Of a DNA stretch of 16,444 nt, positions 6,270 through 13,163 are shown in pieces (positions within the stretch are counted from its first letter, which is position 1; every line of letters starts with the position of its first letter). This DNA comes from JBIOHJ01 sp044448905 (GTDB taxonomy: Bacteria > Bacteroidota > Bacteroidia > AKYH767-A > OLB10), in NCBI GenBank assembly GCA_044448905.1, contig JBIOHJ010000072.1, positions 1 to 16,444 on the forward strand, read 5' to 3'. The position numbers and the translations under genes were made by a program. A model generated the notes under the pieces. That model worked only from the letters and a program-made list of their open reading frames with translations, had not been told where the DNA came from and did no database searches.

Positions 6270-7913
6270 TTATTGAGTTGCAAGTTTCGAAATGGTTTTC
6301 TTTTCCCAGATATAAACATACATGCCATCGTCAGACAATTTTGATACCGATTCTTTGCGGGCATTGTATGCTCTGAACTTACAGGTTTCAACATCATAAG
6401 CCGCTATGTCATCGTTGTCGCGTTGAAATAATAAAGTTTTATTATACATGCCGGCAAACTCACCCGATTTCCAGCGACCGCTTGCCATTAATTTTCCATC
6501 AGCTTTTGCATGGTTAGCAATTCCCTTTTCGCCAACTATTAAAATACGGTCTTTGTAATCAATAATTTTTTGTGCATCATTTATATCATCGCCAGCAAGT
6601 ACAATTTCATAATTTTCTTTTCCGGCAGTAATATCAATTGAGTACAACGCTTTTCCGCTGCACACGAACAAAGTATTATCATTAACAAAACAATTGGTAA
6701 TTCCTTTTTTAAACCGTTCCGACTCCCATATTTTTGCTCCTGTGCGGTTATCAAAAGCCTGCAATCCGTTAGGCTTTACATTCCGGTAATAAACTGTCCA
6801 CCGCTCAGTAATCAGGTAAGTTCCATCGGCCTGGCGTGTACGTTCGTAAATATATGCCTGGCATTCGATTACACCGCCTATTTGCAAAACCAATGTGTTG
6901 CCCGATAGATAAAGCCCCGGCAGAGCTTTTGCATCGGAAATTTCAGGTGAAGTCCATAAAAGTTTTCCTGAATTGAGATCATATTTTTTTATGAACTGGT
7001 GTTTTTTATCTTTCATGTCAATAACATACACATCGTTGTCAACAATTAACGGTTCGGCAACTACACCGTAACAACCAAACCGCTTTGCACCGGCAGGTTT
7101 GCTTACTACATTAATATCCGCGTCAAATGCTGCCGACCATTGTTGTGCTCCTGTGTTGTAATCATACACCTGGATACCATTGAGGTATAAAAATACTTTG
7201 CTTCCTTCAAGTTTTATTTTTGCTGTTGATTCACGGGTTATTACTTTCTTTTCGGCTATACCCACATAAGTTTGATCCCATGCAACATCACCGTTTTTCA
7301 TATTTATTTTAATTATCTGGTTTTTGAAACCGGCAAATAATGCCGCAATGCCGCTTGGTTTGTAATTGAGCATTACCATATAGTTGTCGCTTCCAACTGC
7401 ATAAGCTCCCACCACGCCTTTAAATTTTGCTGTTGTCCATATTTCTTCACCCGTGCGTGCTTTAATCATTGTTAAAGCAGCTTTGGTTGAAATAGCGAAT
7501 GCTTCCATTTCGGGAATGTACACTACGTTTTCATCCGATATGTCCTGGTACTTTTCGGTCGCCCACAATAAAGCACCCGAAGTAAGTTCAATGCAGGCAA
7601 TTTTATCTTTTCCCGTTTTACGGTCGAAGAGGAACATAACATTGGCATCCCACATCGGAATTTGTTCGTCCACTTTACTCAAGCCGGGAGCAATGTCTTT
7701 AAAACGTTTTGTCCACATTACGTTGCCGTCTTTATTTTTACACACTGTCATTTCTTTATCGCTTGCGCCATAAAGAAATCCTTTGGAGTCGCTTACTCCC
7801 TGGCTGTCGAATTTGTGTTCGCATTTGGCTTCCCAAACGGTGCTCATTTCTTCCTGTGCGAATGAGGCTGTTGCAAACAGGACTGCTGTTAAAACTAAAA
7901 TTTGCTTTTTCAT
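6270..7913 (-). CDS. Secreted PQQ-like beta-propeller repeat protein
   Basis: The 547-residue protein starts with a clear signal peptide (MKKQILVLTAVLFATASFAQ, cleavage near residue 20), so it is exported to the periplasm or beyond. The body shows about seven PQQ/WD-like blade signatures of the form [D/T/S]G-x3-W: DGNVMW, SGALLW, TGEEIW, NGDVAW, TGAQQW, SGKLLW and TGAKIW. This is the pattern of the PQQ-like domain family. No dehydrogenase active-site signature was recognised, so enzyme activity is not implied. It may be a scaffold or binding protein. It has no T9SS tail and no lipobox. It appears monocistronic: a terminator follows it, and a 231-base gap with its own leader lies upstream. The specific function is unknown. 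Confidence 0.85.
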   Translation of the reverse strand: MKKQILVLTAVLFATASFAQEEMSTVWEAKCEHKFDSQGVSDSKGFLYGASDKEMTVCKNKDGNVMWTKRFKDIAPGLSKVDEQIPMWDANVMFLFDRKTGKDKIACIELTSGALLWATEKYQDISDENVVYIPEMEAFAISTKAALTMIKARTGEEIWTTAKFKGVVGAYAVGSDNYMVMLNYKPSGIAALFAGFKNQIIKINMKNGDVAWDQTYVGIAEKKVITRESTAKIKLEGSKVFLYLNGIQVYDYNTGAQQWSAAFDADINVVSKPAGAKRFGCYGVVAEPLIVDNDVYVIDMKDKKHQFIKKYDLNSGKLLWTSPEISDAKALPGLYLSGNTLVLQIGGVIECQAYIYERTRQADGTYLITERWTVYYRNVKPNGLQAFDNRTGAKIWESERFKKGITNCFVNDNTLFVCSGKALYSIDITAGKENYEIVLAGDDINDAQKIIDYKDRILIVGEKGIANHAKADGKLMASGRWKSGEFAGMYNKTLLFQRDNDDIAAYDVETCKFRAYNARKESVSKLSDDGMYVYIWEKKTISKLATQ

Positions 7914-7925
7914 AATTATTGTGTG

Positions 7926-7953
7926 GTTAGGGTTTAGGGTTTAATGTTTAATG
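7926..7953. repeat. Four heptamer tandem repeats in the leader of the PQQ-like gene
   Basis: The plus strand reads GTTAGGG, TTTAGGG, TTTAATG, TTTAATG, then a T run: a period of 7 bases, 13-40 bases before the start codon of the minus-strand gene. It resembles a telomere repeat only by chance. Repeat number could affect the leader. Confidence 0.6.
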
Positions 7954-7977
7954 TTTTTTCGCAAGATAAAAAAAAGC

Positions 7978-8144
7978 GTATTTGGTGGGCGCATCCCCAA
8001 TCTCGCTGAAATAACGGGAAAGGGGTCGGGCTTGAAGTTTATCCAGATTTTTCATCGGGATTCAACTCCGCCTTGCGCGCGTTTGGTTTTCCCCTCTGTG
8101 GGCAAGCCCCGTGTAAAAGCGAGAGGGGTTAGGGGTGTGTGCTT
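7978..8144. other. GC-richer non-coding block with nested hairpins between two propeller genes
   Basis: This block is more GC-rich than its flanks and holds three hairpins: 8041-8048 with 8054-8061 (one mismatch); 8091-8097 with 8122-8128 (CCCCTCT/AGAGGGG); and, inside the latter, GGGC-AA-GCCC (8100-8109). The only long ORF (7951-8193, plus) runs into the end of the next gene and has no recognised features. The block looks like an interspersed intergenic repeat but only one copy is in the window. Confidence 0.4.
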
Positions 8145-9842
8145 TCACATCTTTACTATCTTCTTATTCACACTTCTTTCTCCTTCCCGGTAATTAATAA
8201 AATAAAAACCCGGTGTTAAATGCGCAGTATTAATTTTTGTTTCTTCATTAAAAGTTTTTGTGCGTAAAATTTCTTTTCCGGTTATATCAAAAATTCTTAC
8301 CCCTCCTTTTTGAATGGTGCCTTTCAGGGTGATTGTAGTAGTGAATGGATTGGGGGAGATGTATAAACCCAATGCCAAAAGGTTTTCTTCAATACCCACT
8401 GAAGCCAAGCTCATTTTTTGTATCCAGACATCTTGCAAAGCTGGATTTGTAAGATTAAATGTTCCTGCACCCGGATCAAAATCTATAGTTCCGAAAAATA
8501 TTCCGGCAGTATAAAGATTTCCAGCATTATCACATTCATTTGAAAAACTATAGCCTTCTGCCGCGGTTCCGCCTATTTGCTTTGCCCAAATGAAATTACC
8601 TGCGTAATCCAGCTTTTGAATAAATACATCCGGCCAGCCAAATGATGTCATTAAAAAAGTCCCCGGGCCAGGATCAAAATCAACAGTTCCTGAAAAATTT
8701 CCTGAAACATAAACATTTTTCGCAGTATCAAGAGTTAATGTTGGAAACGAATTATAAATTGTACCGAAGCCGTCAATACTTATAGCCCATACAAAATTTC
8801 CTGCTGTATCCAATTTTTGAACAAAAATGTCGCTGCCAACACCAACTTGAATCAGGTTATACACGCCTAAGCCCGGATCAAAATCAACTGTATCCGATTG
8901 AAATACGCCAGTAGTATACACATTTCCGGAAATATCCGTTTTAATACAATATATATCTTCCATATCAATACCGCCTATTCCTTTAGCCCATAAAAAATTT
9001 CCTGCAGAATCTAATTTTTGAATAAAAATATCCCACCCTGACCCTAAATTAACAAGATTAAAGATACCAGGACCCGGATCAAAATCCACAGTATCTGAAG
9101 AAAACACTCCGGTAGTAAATACATTTCCGGCTGCATCGGTTGTAATAGAATGACCATAATCATTTGGATAGCCTCCCATTCCTCTTGCCCAAATAAAATT
9201 TCCGGAGACATCCATTTTATGAACAAAAATATCTCGAAAAGTAGGAAATGAAGTCAGATTATAAACACCAGTATCAGGATCGAAATCTACAGTTGATGAA
9301 AAAGTCCCAGTAGTGAAAACATGCCCAAAACTGTCTATTGAAATTGATCTCCCTAAATCATACTCAGTTCCACCAATTTGCTTCACCCAAATAAAATTTC
9401 CGGCTGAATCAAATTTTTCGATAAAAATATCATTGAACCCATTAGAGAACAAAAAAACTACTGCTGGACCCGGGTCAAAATCATCACCCCCTGAAAATTC
9501 ACCCGTAATATAAACATTTCCTGAATCATCAGTTACAATATCATTTGATTCATCTCCCGCCAATTGTTTTGCCCATATAAAATTTCCTGCACCATCCGAT
9601 TTATGAATAAAAAGATCACCGCCACCGGAGGAAGTTAAATTAAAAATACCAACTCCTTGATCAAAATCCACGGTTCCGTGAAACTCACCTGTTGTATAAA
9701 CATATCCGTACTTATCCTCAGTCAATGATCTTACGTTTGGGCCAGACGTTACTCCGCTAATACTAACTGCCCATTGAAAAGTTTGTGGGTACGCAGGATA
9801 ACTAAATAACAGAATAAGTTGCAGTAGTATTTTTATTTTCAT
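8145..9842 (-). CDS. Secreted seven-bladed SBBP-repeat protein with T9SS type A sorting domain
   Basis: A signal peptide (about 1-19, ending YPAYPQ) exports this 565-residue protein, and a C-terminal domain (about 490-565: YISPNPF..., FDITGKEI, GFYFINY, ending KKIVKM) matches the type IX secretion sorting domain, so it is probably released or anchored at the cell surface. Between them are seven repeats of 60-67 residues with the consensus TVDFDPGxGxFNLTS...DIFIQKLDSAGNFIWAKQIGG; DFD motifs start near residues 59, 121, 186, 253, 320, 388 and 454. The N-terminal FQWAVSISG (22-30) supplies the strand missing from the last blade, so the ring closes as in a seven-bladed propeller. Ligand or adhesin role unknown. 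The ATG is preceded by a good promoter. Confidence 0.9.
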   Translation of the reverse strand: MKIKILLQLILLFSYPAYPQTFQWAVSISGVTSGPNVRSLTEDKYGYVYTTGEFHGTVDFDQGVGIFNLTSSGGGDLFIHKSDGAGNFIWAKQLAGDESNDIVTDDSGNVYITGEFSGGDDFDPGPAVVFLFSNGFNDIFIEKFDSAGNFIWVKQIGGTEYDLGRSISIDSFGHVFTTGTFSSTVDFDPDTGVYNLTSFPTFRDIFVHKMDVSGNFIWARGMGGYPNDYGHSITTDAAGNVFTTGVFSSDTVDFDPGPGIFNLVNLGSGWDIFIQKLDSAGNFLWAKGIGGIDMEDIYCIKTDISGNVYTTGVFQSDTVDFDPGLGVYNLIQVGVGSDIFVQKLDTAGNFVWAISIDGFGTIYNSFPTLTLDTAKNVYVSGNFSGTVDFDPGPGTFLMTSFGWPDVFIQKLDYAGNFIWAKQIGGTAAEGYSFSNECDNAGNLYTAGIFFGTIDFDPGAGTFNLTNPALQDVWIQKMSLASVGIEENLLALGLYISPNPFTTTITLKGTIQKGGVRIFDITGKEILRTKTFNEETKINTAHLTPGFYFINYREGERSVNKKIVKM

Positions 9843-9858
9843 CCCTCCAATTTTTAAT

Positions 9859-9888
9859 CAAATATAAAGCTTATTTCCATCCGTCCAA
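9859..9888 (-). promoter_or_regulatory. Promoter of the SBBP-repeat gene
   Basis: On the minus strand TTG (9888-9886), a 19-base spacer and TATATTTG (9866-9859) fit the Bacteroidota -33/-7 pattern. The -7 box ends 16 bases before the start codon. The -33 box abuts the terminator of the gene upstream. Confidence 0.6.
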
Positions 9889-9893
9889 CAAAA

Positions 9894-9921
9894 AACCCCT
9901 CCGTCAACAAACGGAAGGGTT
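9894..9921 (-). terminator. Terminator after the 310-residue unknown gene
   Basis: An 11-bp stem with one mismatch (9894-9904 with 9911-9921) and loop CAACAA is followed on the minus strand by TTTTTTG. A second hairpin without a T run (9942-9948 with 9951-9957, TCCGCCA/TGGCGGA) lies between it and the stop codon. Confidence 0.75.
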
Positions 9922-9975
9922 CCATTTTTTTTCAAGTCCTCTCCGCCAACTGGCGGAAGGATTTAGGTGGGGCGC

Positions 9976-10908
9976 TTAAATCACAACCGTAATCCTCGCA
10001 TCCGTTCCCGTATTCACCTCCTTCGTAAAAGTTTTAGTCACACCATCCACCACCACTTCGCCTTCATATTTTCCCGTATCCAAATTCGGGTAAGCAGCCA
10101 ATCCCTCGTTTATCTGCGCCATAATTGCGGCAACACCTTCCTTCTTAATTTTAACAGTGCCGGTTGCGGCAAAAGTATCATCACCTTTTTTAACCGTAAC
10201 AGTAAGCGATGCGCTTCCCGGTGGAGAAACAATATCTTTCAAAGATTGGAAAGTATAACGCTTCTTATTTGCCTCATCCCTGTTAAACACCATCTCAGTT
10301 CCATCTTCCATAAAATCCATCATCGCGTCAAATAACGCGTTGTTAGCCGTAACTTTTGCTGCTGCTGCAGTGCTCGTTTCTCTTGTTACCAAAAAATTAT
10401 CGTACACCGTTTTAAATGCAGTGAAATTAGTACCCACCTGCGCTGCAAATCCCGCGGGCATGCCACCCGGTGCTGTTAACGTTGCTGTATTATCCGTAAT
10501 AAAATTTGTCATGTTTTGGTTTAGCGTACCAACATTCTCCCAGTTATTATCACCAATTTTATTATAGCTCACCAAACCTGCCTGCTCATATCTTGGTTTC
10601 GGGTCTTCAGTTGGCCATGCGTCACGTATGTAACCTTGCAGGTCTTTAAAATCCTGTTTCACCGGTGCCAGCAAACCCGGTAACTGTCCTTTTAAAATCT
10701 GGTGCATTCCGTTACGCTCTTCTTCGCTCGGCAATGCCTTCGCGTTAGTAAGTAACGTTTGCAAGCCTGTTATAAACAAAGCGGTGTACTTTGCTTTTTT
10801 CGCTGCAAACAATGCAAGGTCTGCATCTAAGTTGTTAATTGCTAATTCTGCAATTGCATACAATTCACTTTCTGTACAGCGTGTGTACTTTGCTCTTAAT
10901 GTTGCCAT
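9976..10908 (-). CDS. Unrecognised 310-residue protein, helical N-terminus and beta-rich C-terminal domain
   Basis: I do not recognise the family. There is no signal peptide, membrane segment or lipobox, so it is probably cytoplasmic unless exported by an unusual route. Residues 1-95 look helical and Ala/Lys-rich, followed by WPTEDPKPRYEQAG (98-111). A Gly/Pro/Ala/Thr-rich part lies around 128-185, and a helix near 186-205. Residues 230-310 look like a beta-sandwich (TVTVKKGDDTFAATGTVKIKK, TGKYEGEVVVDG, ARITVVI), resembling peptidase-regulatory-like or Ig-like domains only in general style. The ATG at 10908 is supported by a well-formed promoter and a leader of about 33 bases. The gene is monocistronic with its own terminator. 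A structural or carrier role is possible, but this is a guess. Confidence 0.8.
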   Translation of the reverse strand: MATLRAKYTRCTESELYAIAELAINNLDADLALFAAKKAKYTALFITGLQTLLTNAKALPSEEERNGMHQILKGQLPGLLAPVKQDFKDLQGYIRDAWPTEDPKPRYEQAGLVSYNKIGDNNWENVGTLNQNMTNFITDNTATLTAPGGMPAGFAAQVGTNFTAFKTVYDNFLVTRETSTAAAAKVTANNALFDAMMDFMEDGTEMVFNRDEANKKRYTFQSLKDIVSPPGSASLTVTVKKGDDTFAATGTVKIKKEGVAAIMAQINEGLAAYPNLDTGKYEGEVVVDGVTKTFTKEVNTGTDARITVVI

Positions 10909-10947
10909 GATAATTTAATTTTAAGGGTTAGAATTAATTTTGAAAAG

Positions 10948-10978
10948 CAAACCTAAAAGCACATAAAAATTTTATCAA
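10948..10978 (-). promoter_or_regulatory. Promoter of the 310-residue unknown gene
   Basis: On the minus strand TTG (10978-10976), a spacer of exactly 20 bases and TAGGTTTG (10955-10948) match the Bacteroidota consensus fully. It lies 40 bases before the start codon. It is the best promoter in the window. Confidence 0.65.
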
Positions 10979-10988
10979 GAACTTTAGT

Positions 10989-11005
10989 AATACGAATTTC
11001 GTATT
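10989..11005. promoter_or_regulatory. Perfect palindrome upstream of the promoter
   Basis: AATACGAA-T-TTCGTATT has 8-base arms around one base and lies 10 bases upstream of the -33 box of the 310-residue gene. The position suits an activator site. On the plus strand it is followed by a T run and could be a weak terminator instead, but no plus-strand gene ends nearby. Confidence 0.4.
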
Positions 11006-11044
11006 TTTTAATTTACTTTTAATAAATATCTTATTATCAGTAAC

Positions 11045-11383
11045 TTAATTTATTTCATAGTCATTTTGACAGATTTCTGCGTTCTCTTGGCAGGTTTCTG
11101 CGCCACCTCCAATCGTTTCTGCGCCACCTCCAATCGTTTCTGCGCTAATCCCAATCGTTTCTGCGCCTCTCCTTTTCATTTCTGCGTTCTCCCAAACCAT
11201 TTCTGCATCACCCCCAACTATTTCTGCGCCCTCCAAAAATACATCTGCGCCCGTCCTTATTATTTCTGCCCCGTCCCTTTTCATTTCTCCTTTCTCCCTT
11301 TTAGTTTCTACCCTCTCCCTTTCCGCTTCTGCATTCACTCTTTTCCCATCTCCCAACACTATCTTATTTCCTACTCCGCCCAT
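11045..11383 (-). CDS. Heptad-repeat hypothetical ORF on a 21-base tandem repeat
   Basis: From the ATG at 11383 the ORF encodes 112 residues. Nearly all are heptads of the form xAE-x4: GAEIIRT, GADVFLE, GAEIVGG, DAEMVWE, NAEMKRR, GAETIGI, SAETIGG, GAETIGG, GAETCQE, NAEICQN. Ala at one position and often Ile, Val, Phe or Cys three residues later give an a/d-like spacing, but the Gly content argues against a stable coiled coil. Upstream in frame, only a TTG (11527) lies inside the duplicated 170-base element. The complementary strand is also open with the same period but has no ATG. It may be a real variable repeat protein or only a minisatellite. Confidence 0.35.
   Translation of the reverse strand: MGGVGNKIVLGDGKRVNAEAERERVETKREKGEMKRDGAEIIRTGADVFLEGAEIVGGDAEMVWENAEMKRRGAETIGISAETIGGGAETIGGGAETCQENAEICQNDYEIN
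11074..11346. repeat. Tandem repeat, 13 units of 21 bases
   Basis: On the plus strand units begin TTTCTGCG and recur every 21 bases from 11074. Units 2 and 3 (11095-11115, 11116-11136) are identical, while the outer units at the right are diverged. There are no spacers, so this is not CRISPR. A period of 21 keeps the reading frame. Confidence 0.9.
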
Positions 11384-11545
11384 TAAGAATTCCGGTGCGT
11401 AGGCTGTCCACGAAAAGTGCGAACCGTAATTTTTTCGGACTATGTGGTGTGAGCCTGTGCGAAAAGAAAAAATTTCGGTTGGTTTTCGTGGTGTGCTTTT
11501 CTTTGGTTCTTTCTTTTGCACAAGCAAAAGAAACGAACAAAAAAA
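11376..11545 (-). repeat. 170-base direct repeat, copy A
   Basis: Matches copy B (12137-12306) with six differences. It contains a 10-bp perfect hairpin (11510-11519 with 11524-11533, loop ACAA). It is open in different frames in the two copies, so it is not protein-coding. Drawn on the minus strand because each copy sits just upstream of a small minus-strand ORF. Confidence 0.9.
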
Positions 11546-11569
11546 TCCGCTCTCGCGGGTTTCATCATT

Positions 11570-11815
11570 TTAATATTCCTCAATAAAATATCCCCTCACC
11601 TTTGCAACAACATGCCCTTTTATTTTTATGTCCTTTAAATAACCATGTTCTTCGGTACAACGCGCATGCCTGAATCCTTCTCCTTTACTATGTAAATGAG
11701 TTTCTCCGCAGAAAGGGCACTCATCAATCTTTGCGGTACCTTTTTTTCTTTTAACAATCGGATACCACAACTCGCCCCATTCTTTTATTTCAAAATATGA
11801 TTTGTCGTTATCCAT
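11570..11815 (-). CDS. Small Cys/His (zinc-finger-like) protein
   Basis: The 81-residue protein has Cys33-x2-Cys36 (ECPFCGETH) and His50-x2-Cys53 (FRHARC), with further His at 40, 42 and 57: a likely single zinc site. The CPFCGxxHxH...H-x2-C layout recalls small proteins common in phages and accessory regions, but I cannot name a family. N-terminal residues 1-25 are Trp/Tyr-rich. It has no signal peptide. The ATG is supported by a TAATTTTG box (11859-11852) 36 bases upstream. Next to repeat elements on both sides. The function is unknown; a nucleic-acid-binding role is a guess. Confidence 0.7.
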   Translation of the reverse strand: MDNDKSYFEIKEWGELWYPIVKRKKGTAKIDECPFCGETHLHSKGEGFRHARCTEEHGYLKDIKIKGHVVAKVRGYFIEEY

Positions 11816-11851
11816 GATTTAATTTTTATTGCCGGTATACTTTTCAAAAAG

Positions 11852-11886
11852 CAAAATTAAAAAAAATAAAAAAATATATTGACAAA
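11852..11886 (-). promoter_or_regulatory. Candidate promoter of the Cys/His protein gene
   Basis: Minus strand TTTG (11886-11883) and TAATTTTG (11859-11852) are 23 bases apart, longer than the usual 19-21, so the -33 assignment is weak. Confidence 0.35.
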
Positions 11887-11905
11887 ATTCTTTGATTGCT
11901 TTAGC

Positions 11906-11951
11906 AAAACCTGACAGGAGCTTCGCTGCGCTCCGCGACCTGTCAGGTTTT
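11906..11951. repeat. Hairpin repeat, copy 1 (terminator-like)
   Basis: A perfect 13-bp stem (11906-11918 with 11939-11951) encloses AGCTTCGCTGCGCTCCGCGA, itself able to form GGAGC/GCTCC pairs. T runs on one side and A runs on the other allow termination in both directions. Related copies are at 12321-12366 and 13164-13209. Confidence 0.85.
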
Positions 11952-11978
11952 TCCAACCTAAAGGCCTACTGGGCTATT

Positions 11979-12089
11979 TTACCTATTACAATAATCTAAC
12001 AATATCATAATGCCTACGCTTAAAATGAAGAGTAACCAAAAAATTAAATAATATTTAAATCTTATCCTATTCCAGTTTACAAAAGACAT
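11979..12089 (-). CDS. Possible 36-residue single-pass membrane peptide
   Basis: ATG at 12089 opens a 36-codon frame to a TAA at 11979-11981. It has a basic N-terminus (MSFVNWNRIRFK) followed by a 19-residue hydrophobic stretch (YYLIFWLLFILSVGIMILL) and a short polar tail (DYCNR). The charge distribution predicts the N-terminus inside. A TACTTTTG -7-like box (12120-12113) lies 24 bases upstream; a -33 box is not clear. It fills most of an otherwise empty stretch and stops before the hairpin copy 1 terminator. It is too short to be sure of; chance ORFs of this size are common, but the hydrophobic design is not typical of chance. Confidence 0.4.
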   Translation of the reverse strand: MSFVNWNRIRFKYYLIFWLLFILSVGIMILLDYCNR

Positions 12090-12136
12090 GGTTATTTATT
12101 CATTTCTAAAACCAAAAGTAATTTTTATTCCCCACA

Positions 12137-12306
12137 CCGCCCACTAAGAATTCCGGTGCGCAGGCTGTCCACGAAAAGTGCGAACCGTAATTTTTTCAGC
12201 CTATGTGGCGTAAGCCTGTGCGAAAAGAAAAAATTTCGGTTGGTTTTCGTGGTGTGCTTTTCTTTGGTTCTTTCTTTTGCACAAGCAAAAGAAACGAACA
12301 AAAAAA
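12137..12306 (-). repeat. 170-base direct repeat, copy B
   Basis: Second copy of the element at 11376-11545, offset 761 bases, with six substitutions and no indels. The hairpin recurs at 12271-12280 with 12285-12294. Its left edge lies 47 bases upstream of the possible 36-residue membrane ORF. Confidence 0.9.
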
Positions 12307-12320
12307 AATAATTGCCTTTA

Positions 12321-12366
12321 CAAACCTTACAGGGTCTTCGCTTCGCTCCGCGACCTGTGAGGTTTT
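12321..12366. repeat. Hairpin repeat, copy 2
   Basis: AAACCTTACAGG (12322-12333) pairs with 12354-12365 with one T-G wobble and is followed by T5. It shares the flank TTGCCTTTACAAA with the flank of copy 3. It lies immediately upstream of the lipoprotein gene. Confidence 0.75.
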
Positions 12367-12383
12367 TCATTATTTTTGTTAGT

Positions 12384-13031
12384 ATGAAAACAAAATATAT
12401 TCTAATTGTACCTTTATTTTCGCTCATTTTAGGTTGTAAAAAAGAAAATGAAGTAACTACCCCTCCTCCTGTGAATCCACCACAGGTTTACGATACTTTT
12501 AATATCAATGATTATGTGAAACTTGATTCAGGAAATTTTTGGGTTTACGAAATACATCGTACGGATTCTAATGGTATAGATTCACTTATGGGAATAGACA
12601 CTGCACGGGTAACGGGCAATGTTCAAATAAACGGGTACAATTACCATGAGGTTATACATTATTTTTTAAGTGCTACGGCTTTGTATTATAGAGATTCTGC
12701 AAATTGCATAATTAACCCGGGTGGAGATATTTTATTATCAACGAATTTTAATGATACAATCGGTTATGGTAATTTTAGTGGAATTTATGAGTCGTATAGC
12801 ATTTCTCTTAATTTACCTTCAATTGTAACGGTTCCTGCCGGAGTTTTTGATTCAGTGCTAACTACCCGCATTGATTATTATTTCGTTCCACCTCTTGATA
12901 CTTCCTATAACCCAAGGCAATATTATACGCATTTCGCAAAAAATATAGGTTTAATAAAATTTACTTATTCCTACGGAGCCCAGCCTTTTAATATATATGA
13001 CAAAAGATTGGTATCTTATTTTGTTCAATAA
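12384..13031 (+). CDS. Lipoprotein of unknown function
   Basis: The 215-residue protein has a lipoprotein signal: MKTKYILIVPLFSLILGC with lipobox LILGC and Cys18, followed by charged KKENE, which in Bacteroidota may favour surface display. A Pro/Thr linker (TTPPPVNPP) leads to a beta-rich body beginning NDYVKLDSGNFWVYE, a pattern shared by many Bacteroidota lipoproteins of unknown role. The ATG at 12384 is preferred over an upstream in-frame TTG (12312), which would fall in the hairpin repeat and spoil the signal. A TATTTTTG box at 12371-12378 lies almost on the start, so the transcript would be nearly leaderless if it is used. A terminator follows 81 bases after the stop. Divergent from the minus-strand repeats to its left. 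Confidence 0.8.
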   Translation: MKTKYILIVPLFSLILGCKKENEVTTPPPVNPPQVYDTFNINDYVKLDSGNFWVYEIHRTDSNGIDSLMGIDTARVTGNVQINGYNYHEVIHYFLSATALYYRDSANCIINPGGDILLSTNFNDTIGYGNFSGIYESYSISLNLPSIVTVPAGVFDSVLTTRIDYYFVPPLDTSYNPRQYYTHFAKNIGLIKFTYSYGAQPFNIYDKRLVSYFVQ

Positions 13032-13112
13032 AATTTGACAATACTTTTTATTTTGCTTTTTGAAAATATGATTTGAAGCGAAAAAGTAACTAAAATAGTT
13101 TTGAACGAAGTC

Positions 13113-13138
13113 ACCCTGAACTCGTTTCAGGGTCTTTT
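13113..13138 (+). terminator. Terminator after the lipoprotein gene
   Basis: ACCCTGAA (13113-13120) pairs perfectly with 13126-13133 around CTCGT, followed by CTTTTTG. A second small hairpin (AGGCAG-ATA-CTGCCT, 13145-13159) follows. Confidence 0.8.
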
Positions 13139-13163
13139 TGTTTTAGGCAGATACTGCCTTTAC

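Noticed and set aside
7926..7953. Telomere-like sequence
   Set aside because: Only two TTAGGG-like units in an internal leader; the remaining units differ.
7951..8193. 80-residue plus-strand ORF
   Set aside because: It overlaps the end of the SBBP-repeat gene, shows no recognisable motif and lies in a hairpin-rich block.
11074..11346. Possible CRISPR array
   Set aside because: Units are contiguous and diverging, there are no unique spacers and no cas genes.
11066..11386. Plus-strand ORF of 106 residues with FCA-type heptads
   Set aside because: It is the complement of the 21-base repeat, begins only at TTG and has no ATG at its start. The minus strand has an ATG.
11384..11527. N-terminal extension of the heptad ORF up to a TTG
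   Set aside because: The segment is the 170-base repeat, which is not conserved as protein in copy B. An ATG exists at 11383.
12312..12383. Longer lipoprotein start
   Set aside because: It begins at TTG within the hairpin repeat and would place 24 residues before the signal peptide.
12125..12427. 100-residue minus-strand ORF
   Set aside because: It runs through the 170-base repeat in a different frame from copy A and antisense to the lipoprotein signal.
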